From Meandrina meandrites (taxonomy: Eukaryota; Cnidaria; Anthozoa; Scleractinia; Meandrinidae), in NCBI GenBank assembly GCA_963693305.1, contig OY855907.1, positions 35,051,801 through 35,115,800 on the forward strand: DNA of 64,000 nucleotides, in the 5' to 3' direction. The notes below the pieces were generated by a model. That model was not told the origin of the DNA, searched no databases, and saw only the letters and a list, made by a program, of their open reading frames with translations. Position 1 is the first letter of the stretch. Every line of letters starts with the position of its first letter. Of the stretch, positions 44,120 to 57,470 are shown piece after piece. The translations under genes and the position numbers were made by a program.

Positions 44120-47100
44120 CTACATGAAATATAAACAGGACAGGAATATTATACAACTACAAAAATACATAACTGTCAGCTACTCTGTAAATTGCAATAC
44201 AAGAATAGCGAAGCGTGCGAGTGACGTCATGACTCAGACAAGACTCACAGACAAACAAACCGGAATGGCGGACGATTTTCTTAAAACACCTTCTAAAACA
44301 GCCAGTGTTCCTAAAACACTTTTTTGAAACGAAAACTTCCCCTAGATTCCTTCTATTTTTTTCAGAACACGCTGATGTTGTTGTGGGGGGTATAATGGAT
44401 TGCATTCTATTTTCAAATCTCGCGCGCTTCGCAATTCAAATCATAACAGTTACAATAATGGACAGTATGTATTGTGGATGTTTCTCGATGATAGAGTTAG
44501 AAATTATTTCATTATGCAATTCAACTGCTATAAAGTGCGAAGTAACTTGAGTTGTTATAAAGGAACAGTGAAAATACAGTCGAACCTTTTTAATACGGAC
44601 ACCAAAGGGACACGCAAAGGTGTCCGTATTATGGAGGTATAGAGTACCTATATTAATTTTTGTCTTCTTCACCCGAAGTGAACTGTCCAAGTGAATATCT
44701 CCTTATAGACACCTCTATGATACGGGCACCTCCCTAGTACGGACAGTTCACCTAGTCCCAAAGAGACAGAAATTCATAGCGGAGCTCCAGCGCGCGAAGC
44801 GCGCCAGTGGAGCACCATGGGTAAGAAAATTTGGTAAACCATCAAGCCCAGAAAATTTGGTAATCACATGACCGTACGAGCGTCCGTCCGTCCGTCCGTC
44901 CGTCCGTCCGTACAGACTCTGGGGGAGGGGGAGGGGGAGGGGAGTCACAGGACAATTACCGCCTTGGTTACTGTTAAATCTTTGATATTGGACTTCCATG
45001 TCATGGTCAATTGACAGCTGTCAAAACAAGGTATCCGCTGACCAGTATCACATGACCATATCGCGGGCTCAGGCGTAGAGCTAATCGAGGTGACGTCTTT
45101 TTTTGGAAGTTGACCGCTGACCAGGTAATGGTTTTCCAGTTGATCGCGGGCTCAAGTACTCAGTTTTTTACTTAGCCTGATAATTTTATCATCGCGTAAA
45201 CTCAGATTTAAATAAAGGGCAAGGTAAATAACCGACAAGCTCTGCTTTTAGGCTTGGCTAAATCTATTTTAGAAATAATTAGTTTAGTTTTTTCGCATGT
45301 TAAATGAATGATCTGCTGGCAAACATCGATTTTCGTGAATATTTCTCGCTTTATTTACTCATCTACATCATGGAAACTTATGCCAAATGAATTAGGACAA
45401 CCTCTTAACGGGAAGATCCGAAATAATTGCCGATTTGAACATGATATACTGGATAACAAGTCAAAAAGAGCGCGATGTGCAGGGTTCGGCTTACGGCTGA
45501 GCAAGGCTGAATATCACTGAATTGAGCTCAAACAAAAGTGAATTCAGAGCAGATCAAGTTCATTGAAGTAAAGGATAAAAGACTGTTAAAGGCTACACCG
45601 ATGGAAAGAGAGAAATTGATGTTCGGTGATAATTCATATAATGTATATGTCGGTTGTGTTGGACTAAGCTTGCAACGAATTTGCCGTGTTCGTCTCCGAT
45701 ATTATTGGGCTGGTTTGAAAGCTTATCCCTGCAGAATTTATAAGCCGTCTTCAATAATGAGGTAACAAACGTAAATGTATGCACTAAGCATAAGCCTAAC
45801 TTATATTAAGAGAATTATACTTCATTTATGAATGAATTTGAAGTTGTGTCGGTTTTCAGATCTTCAGGATCTTCACGTAAATCTTTATCAAGCCTGTTCA
45901 TGTTTGTACATTTTACACATTTGTTTAGTAAATATTTTGTTTAGACTAATTAATTTCAGTTTTAGTTATTGGAGTTAACTGTGATGTTCATTATTGGATT
46001 TTGTAAACAAATTATTTAGCTTGACGGATCAAAATCGCGATTTCGGCTCGCTTGCATTTGTTTTGTTTCTCTTTATAATATCACTGCTTGTTAGTGAGTG
46101 TGTTGAATTTGACGGTTTCGTTGCGAGTTACCTGCGCTAGGCTGAGTGGGTTCAGACTTAACCTACCGCATATTTACTTACCAGAAATGAAGAAAATTCA
46201 TTCAGTTCTCTACATAAAATTCTCTTAGGTATTTAGCAACGCGTACGATAAAACAGAATTAGTAAATCATGCAACCAAACCGCAACGAAAAGAAGACGGT
46301 TCAAAACAGTCAAAACATCATTGTAAGCTTATTCTAAGTTAGCGTGCACCACTTTCCAAATCACAAACTGCCACAATTCTTACACAAACACTGCTTTAAA
46401 ATGACCTACATAACCGGCACCATCAATTTGCAGTGTTTGTTTTGCCGCCGTAATTTTTTCAGTTTGCCGTGGCGTGAGTTCATTTAGTTTACTGTGTTTA
46501 GCAGCGAGTTCACTTTATTTTTCTGTACGTACTTTGTTTTTGCCTTGAGTTGATTTTCTTGCCCTAACAGTTTTGTAGTAATCAAAACAAGGTCAAGGTT
46601 CTTTTTACCTTGAATAACTCATAGAGATCTTAGAGGTGTATTACGAATTAGTGTACAGTAAACGTTGTAAAAAGTTTTACTAAGATTTGTTTTGCGCCTA
46701 CGTGCGTACGTGAGAAACCCAATAAAGTGCACTCGTCAATTTCAATTTTAGAACCTGTCACTAAAGGCAGGAAAATTCAGACGGGTTAATCACGAAATAT
46801 ATTGACGTCGCTTTCGTCAACAAAATCATGAGAGGTTTTTTGTACCTACATGGGCCACCGTATAAGCCTAGAAATATAGTGTGGTTTCTTATTTGGTAAC
46901 ACTGTAATTTACTCGAGCAAAAAAAAAAATGATAAATGGGAGCTCCGCTTTTAGGCCTGCCTAAATCTATATATTATAAATACTGCCTCAGTCTGTAAGA
47001 CAGACAGACACTGAAAGTAACGGATAGGAACGTTTTGGAACTTTTCGGTATCTCTATTCACAAAATCGTATTTTTTCTCAGACCGCGCGTAACAAAATTT

Positions 47101-49678
47101 ACATGCCCCTGTGTTTCCAGTGTGCAGAAAATACATTGGTTATAAAATCTGTTATTAGTTAGTTCAGTTTATTGCGTAACTGTATCGCGGGATATTTTTG
47201 CTCAGCCCTTTTATCTCATCTAGCCCTATGCTGTCACGAAAAAGAGTAGCACGAAAGTACATTGCTATCCTTCGCGATAATACTCCGCACAACATATAAA
47301 CCTGGATATAGCCAGCGATGTGACCGTGATGTGGCAGTATTTGCAGACCACAATATTGGCCGACCCGGCAAAAACCTGGAGCATTACCTGTATGAATGAG
47401 TCTCCGAGCCGCAAGATATATCTTTAAGCCTCATGATTTCCACCGTGATACGTACAAGTATGACCAAGTTTACCTAAAAAAAAGTGCGTTACCTTGAGTT
47501 ACAGTTGTCTTGACTGTTTTTTTTTTAATTAATTTTTTTTTTGGACATACAACAAACAGATTCATATCCCTATTACACTGGAGGAAGGGTTCCCTCCGCT
47601 GAGATTTTTGTAAACATTATTTCTTGAAATTATCTTTTTCTTAGTACGAAGATGGTTTCATGTCAGGTAATGAAGTCATTAAAATCTGCCGTCTTTTGAT
47701 TTCACAATTTTTGCATGATGTCAAAAGAAGAAACGTAAGAATATTTTTTTTTAGCCCATTTTGATATACCAATTTTTTTTTTCACCACAATCTAATGACA
47801 CATAGAACTAATTCCATCTTTAGTAAAAATTAAAGTGCGAGTTCGGGAGCTAAATTAACTGGTTGGTTTTCGAGTTAACTAAATTTAAGTTTTACATAGA
47901 TAGAAGGTGAGTTTTTAGAAGCTTAGATTAACTAAAAATTTCTTCATTTTAATTATGTTCTGACGGGAGAAAAATTTCCTAATATATCAAAAGAAAAAAA
48001 TCTAAATAAATAGAAGCATTAATAATACCGCTAAGTGCCGCGTAGCAAGAAAAAAAAATAGCATTAGAACGAAGAATTATTTTTGAAAATTCAGAGTTTT
48101 GCTAAATATATATTTCGAAGTTGTAACATTAAAAAAATCTGGATGATTTAACCTTCCCTCTTTCTGTTGTATGCACCTTATTGGTAAAATAGCAATACAT
48201 ACATGAAGACAAAATTACGAGCCCAAGAGATATCGTATACGTGGGAGAATCAAGAATCATGCGCTGATTCTAGTAACTGGGAATAAAGTATGTTTACTAT
48301 ATCTATCTAGAGCAGTTTCCATTGCCTTCTGTTGTCTGGTCGAGTTTAATTTCTTGAAACATATGGTGACACTTGAAATTAGCGTCATTTTATGCTACTC
48401 TTAAAAGTTTTGGTGTTTTTGGTTAAAGGCAGCTGCAAAGGTGTGACTCAATACTCTGATTCATATTTTACTTGTTAGGTAAAGCAATATTTTTAAAATT
48501 ATGATGGCAGATGTTGCTTCGTGGGTCAACAATTAATGGTTAGCATATTTGCATTTGGTTTATACTAAGGATATTAGCATTGAATTGAACTTAAACAATT
48601 CTGCAATTTATAAATGTGTCTTTGCAAAGATGGCATTTAATTTTTACCTACCAAGCATGCGACAAGTACCGATCCAACAAAAGCCCATATAAAACCAGAC
48701 GAAAATGAAAACCAGCAACTAGAAAATAGCAAGAAAATAACCTTATCAGATGTTTAACCAACAACTGAAAAAATCTTCAGTTTTCTTATTAAGCACTATC
48801 AGTAGGCTGGGTATAGGTATACGTGTATGCATAAGCATGGGCGTAAATATAAGAAGAACGATCACACCCATTCTTTTTAGTGTCCTCATTATATTAGAAA
48901 TATGCATAAGCACGAGCAAAAGGAGATAGAAAAACAATTTTGTTTTCTGGAGCTTACACTTACGAATATCCCTATAGCGAGGACAGCATAACAAGAACGA
49001 GAGTTTTGATTCTTGTTAATTATGCTTGTTCCTATACTCGGTGAAAACAAGTCTTCATTTTCTTTACATTTTGAGTCGGCGATTGTGTAAATTTTGTAAT
49101 TATAATTGATGTTCCCTTTTTCAGGTTGGTTTATTGTTTACTACATATTAAAACCCCATTTGCAGCACCAAGAAAGACAACTTTCACTCTCACTAACTGT
49201 TCGCCATCTTGGATGACGTCATTAAACAGTAAAAACGATGCAATCACGTGACTACTCGTACTCACACGTCATTGCGCATGCTGTTTTGCATATCTCCATT
49301 GAGCAAAATATTTGTGCAAACAGCGCTTGTCACCACAAGTGATGGAACGCCTGCCAAGAAAAGTAAACAATACATCAGGTTGTGAAGTGAAGTGAAGTGA
49401 GGTGAAGTGAAGTGAAGTGAATACTTTATTTAACCTCGGATTATAGACTAGCTTTAACAGCTAATGTCTCCGAGCATTTCAACAACACAATGGGCAAAGA
49501 CCAGTCCACAACACCGGGAACGTCGTGCGCTACTCTTACGATGAGTGTGTGGGCTCTTTAACGTCCCCTGCTAACCATAAAAGTGAAGATGCAGGAGACG
49601 GGGCCTACGGTTTATCGTCCTTGTCCGAGAAGACTAGAATATCTAACCATTTGTAGATGTCATTGCAAAGGCAGCATA

Positions 49679-49719
<41 letters not shown>

Positions 49720-52700
49720 AGGGGCTCGAACCCGAGACCTCCCGCACGGTAGTCCGACGCTCTATCAAGAACTTTCCAAGTCAAAGGTCTCTGTAGAAGA
49801 TGCGTAACAAATGCATTTTGAGATTATAAATTATGCACCGTATGGTAGACATAGAATGTGATTGCACACTTCCTAAGAGAGGTGCATCTATCAAGTTTGA
49901 TCAGACAAAAATTTTGCTTAGTACTGTAATTTTACAATTTCAAAAAAGGTAACGGTTTTTAAATCAATGACGAAAAGTATCCAACATAGTCAGAATTAAA
50001 TTACGTTTATATTTTACATCATGTTTGCAACTCAGGCATAGCATTAAAAATAGAAAACAATCAAACGATCAGACAACACACCCCCCCCCCCCCCCCCCCC
50101 TCCAAACAAAGCAAAACAAAACAAAAAATATGTCAATAGAATAAACCCATTTTTATTAGCACAACGGTCAGTTCGGCTTCATGCATATGTAACTGTAAAT
50201 TTACTGCACTTGGGAGAACAAAGGCCTATGCAAGTGATAGAGTACGCTAGCTCACACCGATTGTAACTAATACTTTGAACTCCACTTATTCTAAACAAGC
50301 TATACATAAAGTAACTTATTTCTAAACTTTAGCTCCTGTTTTAATTTTATTACCCCATGCGAATCCATAAAAATACTTGGTGCTTGTGGAAACGTTGAAG
50401 ACTTTGACAACTTTTAAATACAGCAGAACTCCTTCCATGATCATCCAGCCGAAAGCAACAAGATACAAGTAGTTTACTGTTATAGCGACAGCAATGCACA
50501 AAGCCTGAAATGAAATTAAAATAACTATTTAAAACAATAAAATGATATTGGCACGACTATTTACTATTTAGTAAGTAAGTAAAGAAGAGTAAAGTCTGCA
50601 TACGAGCCTAGGCGCCCATCAGGCCGGAGCTTATCCCGGTCCCCGTTGCATGAAGCGACTAGGAATATTTCAACTCCCCCCAGGATAGGATGCTAGTCCA
50701 TCGCAGAGCTACCCCCAGCAGTAAATTCGCTGGTACCCATTTATACACCTGGGTGGAGAGAGGCACTATGAGAGTAGAGTATCTTGCCCAAGAACACAAC
50801 GCAGTGCCCCGGCCACTGCTCGAACCCGGACCGCCCGATTCGGAGTCCAGCGCACTAACCATTACGTCACCGTACCTCCCACAATTTACTATTTGTTCCT
50901 CTTCTATTCTGCTCAAGTCCTATCTTTTCTTTATCTCATAAAAACGTTCGAGAACCCAGGTAATTTGTGAGGGACCGAATAGGAAAATGTCATGAAGAAG
51001 AAAAACGTCCTGATCAATCAAATAAAATAAATAAATCCATCATGATAATATTGACGACAACGATATAGTAACGATAAACAGAAAATAAACACGGTTATGA
51101 ATTGTGCTGTTTATACTGAATGAACTAACTATCACAAAAACATCAAGTCCAATATATGTAGAATGTCTGAATATGCAAACTAAGGAACAAGCAAGCAAAT
51201 TATTTACGAAACTGTCGAAACTTAAAAACAAACGGGATACTGCTTTATGACTATTTTTGCGCTTAAAATTGTCGTTTAGTTTGGAATGATATTTGCAACA
51301 AAATATGTTAGTTTTTTCCTTATCTTCCCAGCAATGATGGATTCTATTCTTTAAACAATTATTTTTGTTGTTGTTGTTGTTGTTTTGCTATTTTAGGTCA
51401 GTGATGAAAAGTTGACGTCATAGATATCTATGACAAAAAAGAAATCGAGTGATAAATTACCTTCACTGCAGTAGCATTGATACCGGCCATAAATACCAAC
51501 TGAGCGATAACCAGAGAGATGACCAGATTCAATCGAATTTGGGACTGTATAGATTTCAAATTCCTTGGAAATAAAGAAACAAAATATTTCAATTTGGTTC
51601 AATGGCTTTCTGTTTGAATTTAATTGTAAGTCCAGCCTTATAATTATGAATAAATTTTCATCCATTACTGTAGGCCTTGGTTTGTTCTCGGTACATTATG
51701 AAAGATTCTTCGGTTAGGCTTGTTTTGTACATGTGCTGTAGAATGTGCAGGTGTAGCTTAAACAACAAATGGTCGAACAAACAAACATAACTATAATTTC
51801 TCGTAATAAAATCAAAATTTGAAATGATTAAGCCTTCTTCAATTCGGCGAAAATGTCTCAGGTGAAATTCCTCAGCAGATTTGTTTGTGCGCCGGTGTAT
51901 TAAGACGCTAAATGACTGTCTCCAGTGGTCACAGTGTGCTACCAGCAAGTTTTGTTTATTTTGACGCTTAGTGTTTTCCTCGCCTCCACCATAAAAAATA
52001 CCTTATTTGGCGCCAGTCATTTTATGAAAGCTGCTTAAAGATCCTTAAATACTGAAAACTTCAATGGGAAAAGGAAAACGATCACGTTATCATTACTAAG
52101 CAACCCCACACTTACATAAGAACCAGGTAGATTAGTATGGTAAGTATCTCGCCAACAAGAGACAGAGCAAAGCCGATGTACGTCACCATCTCCAGGGCAA
52201 ACTTATGATCATCTGAAATCTAGAAAAAAAAAACATAAAAAGAATATTGAAAACTAAAATATAATAAAATTTTCAGACCGCTGCAGGAACCGACAGCGAC
52301 TTGAGCTTTTTAAACACGCAACGTTGACCCAAAATGGCATACACAGGACAAAGTTTAAAACTGTAGCGTTAACATGAACGTTTGCCGTTGTATCCGCGTT
52401 TTCAAACACATTTCAACACCTGTCAGTTCTTTTCTGTGTTTATATTGAGTCTCATTCTACAGCAGAGAGTCCATATTGAATACATTTCCTTGCTTGCATT
52501 GCCGATTTAATTCTCAAGTTTATTGGGAAGATAATCTCCAGTGCACGAAGAGAGATAGATGTTTACCAAAGCTTTTCCTACCTTTGTTTCTTCCACCTCC
52601 ATTAAAACAGCGAAATTTGTCAAATGATTACACTTGCAAATAGTGCGTTCTTTCGTTTCCTGGACCAATGCACAGCCCTCTTTTGACCAGGCTCCGTCGA

Positions 52701-55700
52701 ACGTTGTTCTAAGAACAGAAAATGTTAACAGATCAAAACTTCAACAAAAATGGTCCAGGAAGAGAGAATATTATTAAACAACTCTGCCAAGATCTAGATG
52801 GAGAGCAAATATGGCGAAAGAGATCAGAAGCGCTCCTCCAGGTCCTCCAGTTAACAGATTCTTCTTAGAAACAATAATCGGGTACAGGAGGGACGGGTGC
52901 CAAGGGACGTGTTGTAATGATTTGTATTCCAAGGAAAAAGTGAAGATAAAATGTTCGTTGTTGGTGTGAGAAAACGGGGGAAGTGTGTTAAAATTGGCCA
53001 TGGCTGTTTACAGTCCCCTATTTTTCCGTGACGTTGTTGAAGTACGGTCGATCGTTGAGTTCAAGGGACCGACATCTTGGTTTCTTGATACGCGCGATAC
53101 TTGGGGCAAGTAGAGACTGTCTATAGGTGGGGCGCTGTGGGTTAATAGCGTGGTTCCCCCAGCAATGCAACCTCCAACACCCCAACCCAATTAAGGCATT
53201 CTGCACTCTTCTCAGTTTTTGCTCGCATTTAGAAACCAAGATGGCGATCCCTCGAACTCGACGATCGACCGTACCTCGACTGCTTTTCAGACAAATAGGG
53301 GACTTTACAGTGTAGTGTTAAAAAGAAACTGTTCTACCTGAGAGAGAAATCCCAAAACACGCAGCTTGACTTCATGGTCGTCGTTTTACTCTTTGAAAAG
53401 ACCAATTACACAAATATTTCAACCAAAACGCTAGAGATTGAAATGCTTATTATTTTACTGTAATTAAGAATGTTGTTATGTTCTAATACTGACATGATTG
53501 TGTTAAAGTCCCTTTACATTCAGTTAGCGACACTGCCATGTTTTACAGGGAATGTTTAGCCCGGGAGGGATACTCCCATATATGGGCTATATAGGTATGT
53601 GCCGCGGGATAGGGCATGGTTCTTGAGGTTCTTGGTCCTTAAATAGGGTATCATCTTTACTCCTTTACTCCTTAAAATAAACGCCCAGCTAAACGAAAAC
53701 AAAATGTCGGTTAAAACTGAACAATCCATTCAAGTATTAGTTAAAGCTATTTTATAAAGGACCAGGGGTCGTCACGCAACGTTTCTCCACCCCTTGAATA
53801 GGGTGTCATTTTTCGGGTTTGGGCCTCAAAAAGGGTACTTTCGTTTTCTTATTCCTTAAATAGGGTCAGGGTTTGGGAACCTTCGCAGCACACCCCTATC
53901 TGAAATTTATCTAATAATCCCGCCGGGATTATTAGACGTAAGAATGAAGCGGCACAAATTAAATTCTCGCTAACCTTCGAACAATCTAAATGTTTTGCTC
54001 TTGAACTTCTTTGATTCGTTACCTTTGTATTTGCAAGCTTGATGACAACGTCCTCTGCGAAGGTGCCTTGAATCTCTGGCGTTATTGAACATGATATAAT
54101 CCGAGAACGTACTTTTGTGTCCTCTCTGGAAAAGAAAAAAAAAACATGCGCTCTTAATTTATGCGTTTAGAAATGTTAAACTGTAAGCAAGCCTTTATCC
54201 ATACCTACGGAATGAAGTGAACTTTATATTCTAGCGAAGTTTAATCAGAGAGTGAGTGTATGAATCAATGTGCTGTGGCGGCAAAAACACTTTGCCGTTG
54301 TAAAGTGAGACAAAGTGCAATATTGACTAAGTTAATGTCCCAAGTAATCCTAGCAGTTCAACACCTGAACACTTAAGGTAGTTCTTATAACTTTGTTTAA
54401 TTGTATTATCTACCCCCAAAACAAAACGCAACGAACACAGGCTCGACATCTCGACGGTTACGGTGTTTCTATGTACGCCAAAATGAAGAGTAAGCGATAT
54501 TAATAACAGCTGTGTAATAAGAACAAGTATAGAAACTGCTATTGCTTTCAGAACTCTGACTTAAATAGGAACTTAGGAACTCCATATTTTCGATGGTTTT
54601 TATTGCTTTAGGCCAAAGATGAAGATGCAACTTTTTGAATTTAACGCTGAGTTCAACTTCTAAATCTTTAACGGTTTTTCCGGTTACGTGTCATTTTTTG
54701 CGGCCAGGTCGCGAAAATGACAACCTTTTGGTGCCATACGATCATGTATTGTTCACGAGCTATCAATGTTTTCAAGATTAATGCCCATCTACTTCTATGA
54801 AAGTGTGCAATGGCTATGAGAAAATTCAACAAGTTTGGAAAGAGTTGTCGTCGTGATTCGATAGTCAAAAGTAGCATGTAACCAAACTAAACCGTTAACG
54901 TTTTAAAAGTAAAACTACGGGCTAAATTCGTCACTCTTCAAGGATGGACCCAAATGGTATTAAGCTATCTACTTACCTGCTATTTATCCCATTCGACTTT
55001 TCAGCCATTAACTCAGCGGCGTTTTTGTACAACATACAGACAATATAACGATCTAACACAGAAGAATTAAAAATCATAATATCATTTTCGAGTTCTTGTA
55101 TACCTATTCTAGTGAAACAAGAAAAGCATGTAAAGAAAACGTATAAAAAGGAGAGGAAAACGTGTACCAGCCTAATCTAGTGTATGACTACAATTGTGAT
55201 AAAGATGAAATGCTAATTTGTCATGGGCGTGGGATAAAGAACAAATCCCTGACAGGAGTCGAACCCATACCAGTTTAGCGCTCTAGCCACTGAGCTATGA
55301 GTGAAATTGAATTGAGTTTAATAACACTAATAAACAGTAGCTCTACATGCATAGTGCCGACTGACTAGATTAATTTCAAAATTGTGTCATGTACGACACC
55401 TTAAAGTAAGGTAGCAGAGGATTGGGGATAATCAAGGACATGACGTCATCATACACATGCCTATTCCACATTACCTTCATCAGTGAAAAGACTGGCAGGG
55501 AGTGTAATGGCTTCCATTTCATCTTGAATGAAGCTTTCGTTGAAAGAACTTGCAGCAGAGGGGAAGACGACGTCACTTTTATGGTTAGACGGAATTCTTC
55601 TAACTGTCACAGCTTCCAGTCGAACGTAAAAAGATGAATAGTTCCAATCAACGCAAAATAGTAACAACGGAGGCCGTCTCAAAATAAAAAGATGTCGAGA

Positions 55701-57395
55701 AAAAAATATCGAGAAGGGAAATCTAAAGCGGTATAACAGGGGCGTAGCCGGGCGGGGGAGGGGGGGGGGGGGGGGTCCTGGAGTGCCCGTCAATTATTTA
55801 GGTTGATCAGATACAAACATCATAAATTTTTTTGGCTCCCCTAGCCAACAAAATTATGGTAATTCTTCAGGTACAGAAAAATCAATTTCAAAATGCCTCA
55901 CCTAATTCTTGCTGCTCAATTGAAATCTCCGCCTCGGAGTCGTTATGTGAAGTTATGTGATGTGTGGCGTATTGAATAGCAAACTTCTCCAACTTATCAC
56001 AGCTAACTAGAATATTGGTATTTAAATCACTGCTCTGGATTTCACTGGCATCCTTTAGTAGCTTTGAAGTTATGTTAATAGCGTTCTGTAACAGAAAAAA
56101 AAAATACGTGTACCTTTATGAGGGTCCCGAAAGGGTAAAATGGGAAATGGGATTTGGGTAAATTTTCACTGGGGAATTGGGATTTGGGTCAATTGGACTG
56201 GAAATCACAAAGAAACAAACAATAGAACTGGGAATTGTATTTGGAAACCTCGGGAAAATGATATGCTGGGAAATGAGATTTGGGTAAAATTTGGGCTGGG
56301 AAAACGGGATTTTTTTCAGGGCCCTCTGTGATGCGTTGAGCTTGTTAGTGGACGCAAGCTGAGAGTCTCAAACAAACAAAAAATATGTGCAGCAAGGGTA
56401 AAATATATATGGCATGCCTTAATTAGATCGTAGTTACAAACAAATTAAACAAAACCAACAATCAACACCATGTTTTTTTTTTTGTTCTTTTGGCGGAAAA
56501 GCAGTTGAAACGGCTTCTTATATATCTCTTGGATCTCCAGTTGCAAAATCTTGATAACCAAAGAGAAATTATAAAAACCGTAATGACACAACATTAACTA
56601 ACACATTTACCACATTTATCATGAACTGCTTTCTCTTATTTTTGTTTCAACTTGACTTCAACTGTTTACCCCTACCTCTAATGACAAAGGTTCGCTCACG
56701 TTGGCCTGACTGATTCTACTGGCATGTTCACTTATCTAAAAGAAGAAAAAGGAGGTGTTTAAATTTGTTATTAACACATGGTTGGATTTGTCAGAACGTT
56801 GGCAAAATTTAATATCTATCGTTATTGTTACGAACCAGTCAAAGATGTACAAATAAGCTCAATCATGAAATGTTCTTACACCAACTATATTCCCCATTTG
56901 TTTGCATAAATCCATGTTTGCTGGGCCGGGTTGTTCAGAGCACGAATAAGTTAATTCATGATAAGCCTGCGTAAGCGTGACTTTTCATTCCATATTTCTA
57001 ACTTTTCAGTGAGGTTTCTCTTTATATTTTTTGTCCTTCAGTTTTGACGTCGACTTATCACAAACTCCACAAGACATAAGCATTCCCCCTTCCCTTTTGG
57101 CGAAGACGCTTACGGGGATCTCGTTGCTTACCAAAGTTTCTATGTATGGAGTATGGCGAGCAATTGTGGAAGTCGCTGTAGCCAGGATATACGATGAGAA
57201 AAGATACGAGTTTGACGAAGGGTGATTTAATGTTGAGGCCACTTCAGGGGACAAACTTTCTGACGATGGTATCGGAGAAATCAATATCGATGAAGTTGGT
57301 GTTGTTGGTGATTGGAACGAAGACATTGATAGCGATGGCAATGGTACTGCTGTTAGTTCTGTGGTTGTTATTATTGTTTCAATTGCTACAGCTGT

Positions 57396-57470
<75 letters not shown>

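Noticed and set aside
48746..48994. Leucine-rich membrane-like frame that might supply gene B TM4
   Set aside because: No conserved Pro or other TM4 signatures, and the only nearby donor (GTAAGTG) gives too short an exon with no fitting acceptor.
49700..49790. Possible tRNA gene (GGTTCGAGCCC B box)
   Set aside because: No full cloverleaf or acceptor stem; the sequence continues into a SINE body shared with another copy.
57006..57131. Continuation of the Ser-rich gene B exon past 57132
   Set aside because: A consensus donor at 57131 and a phase-matched next exon at 56735 show this is intron read-through.
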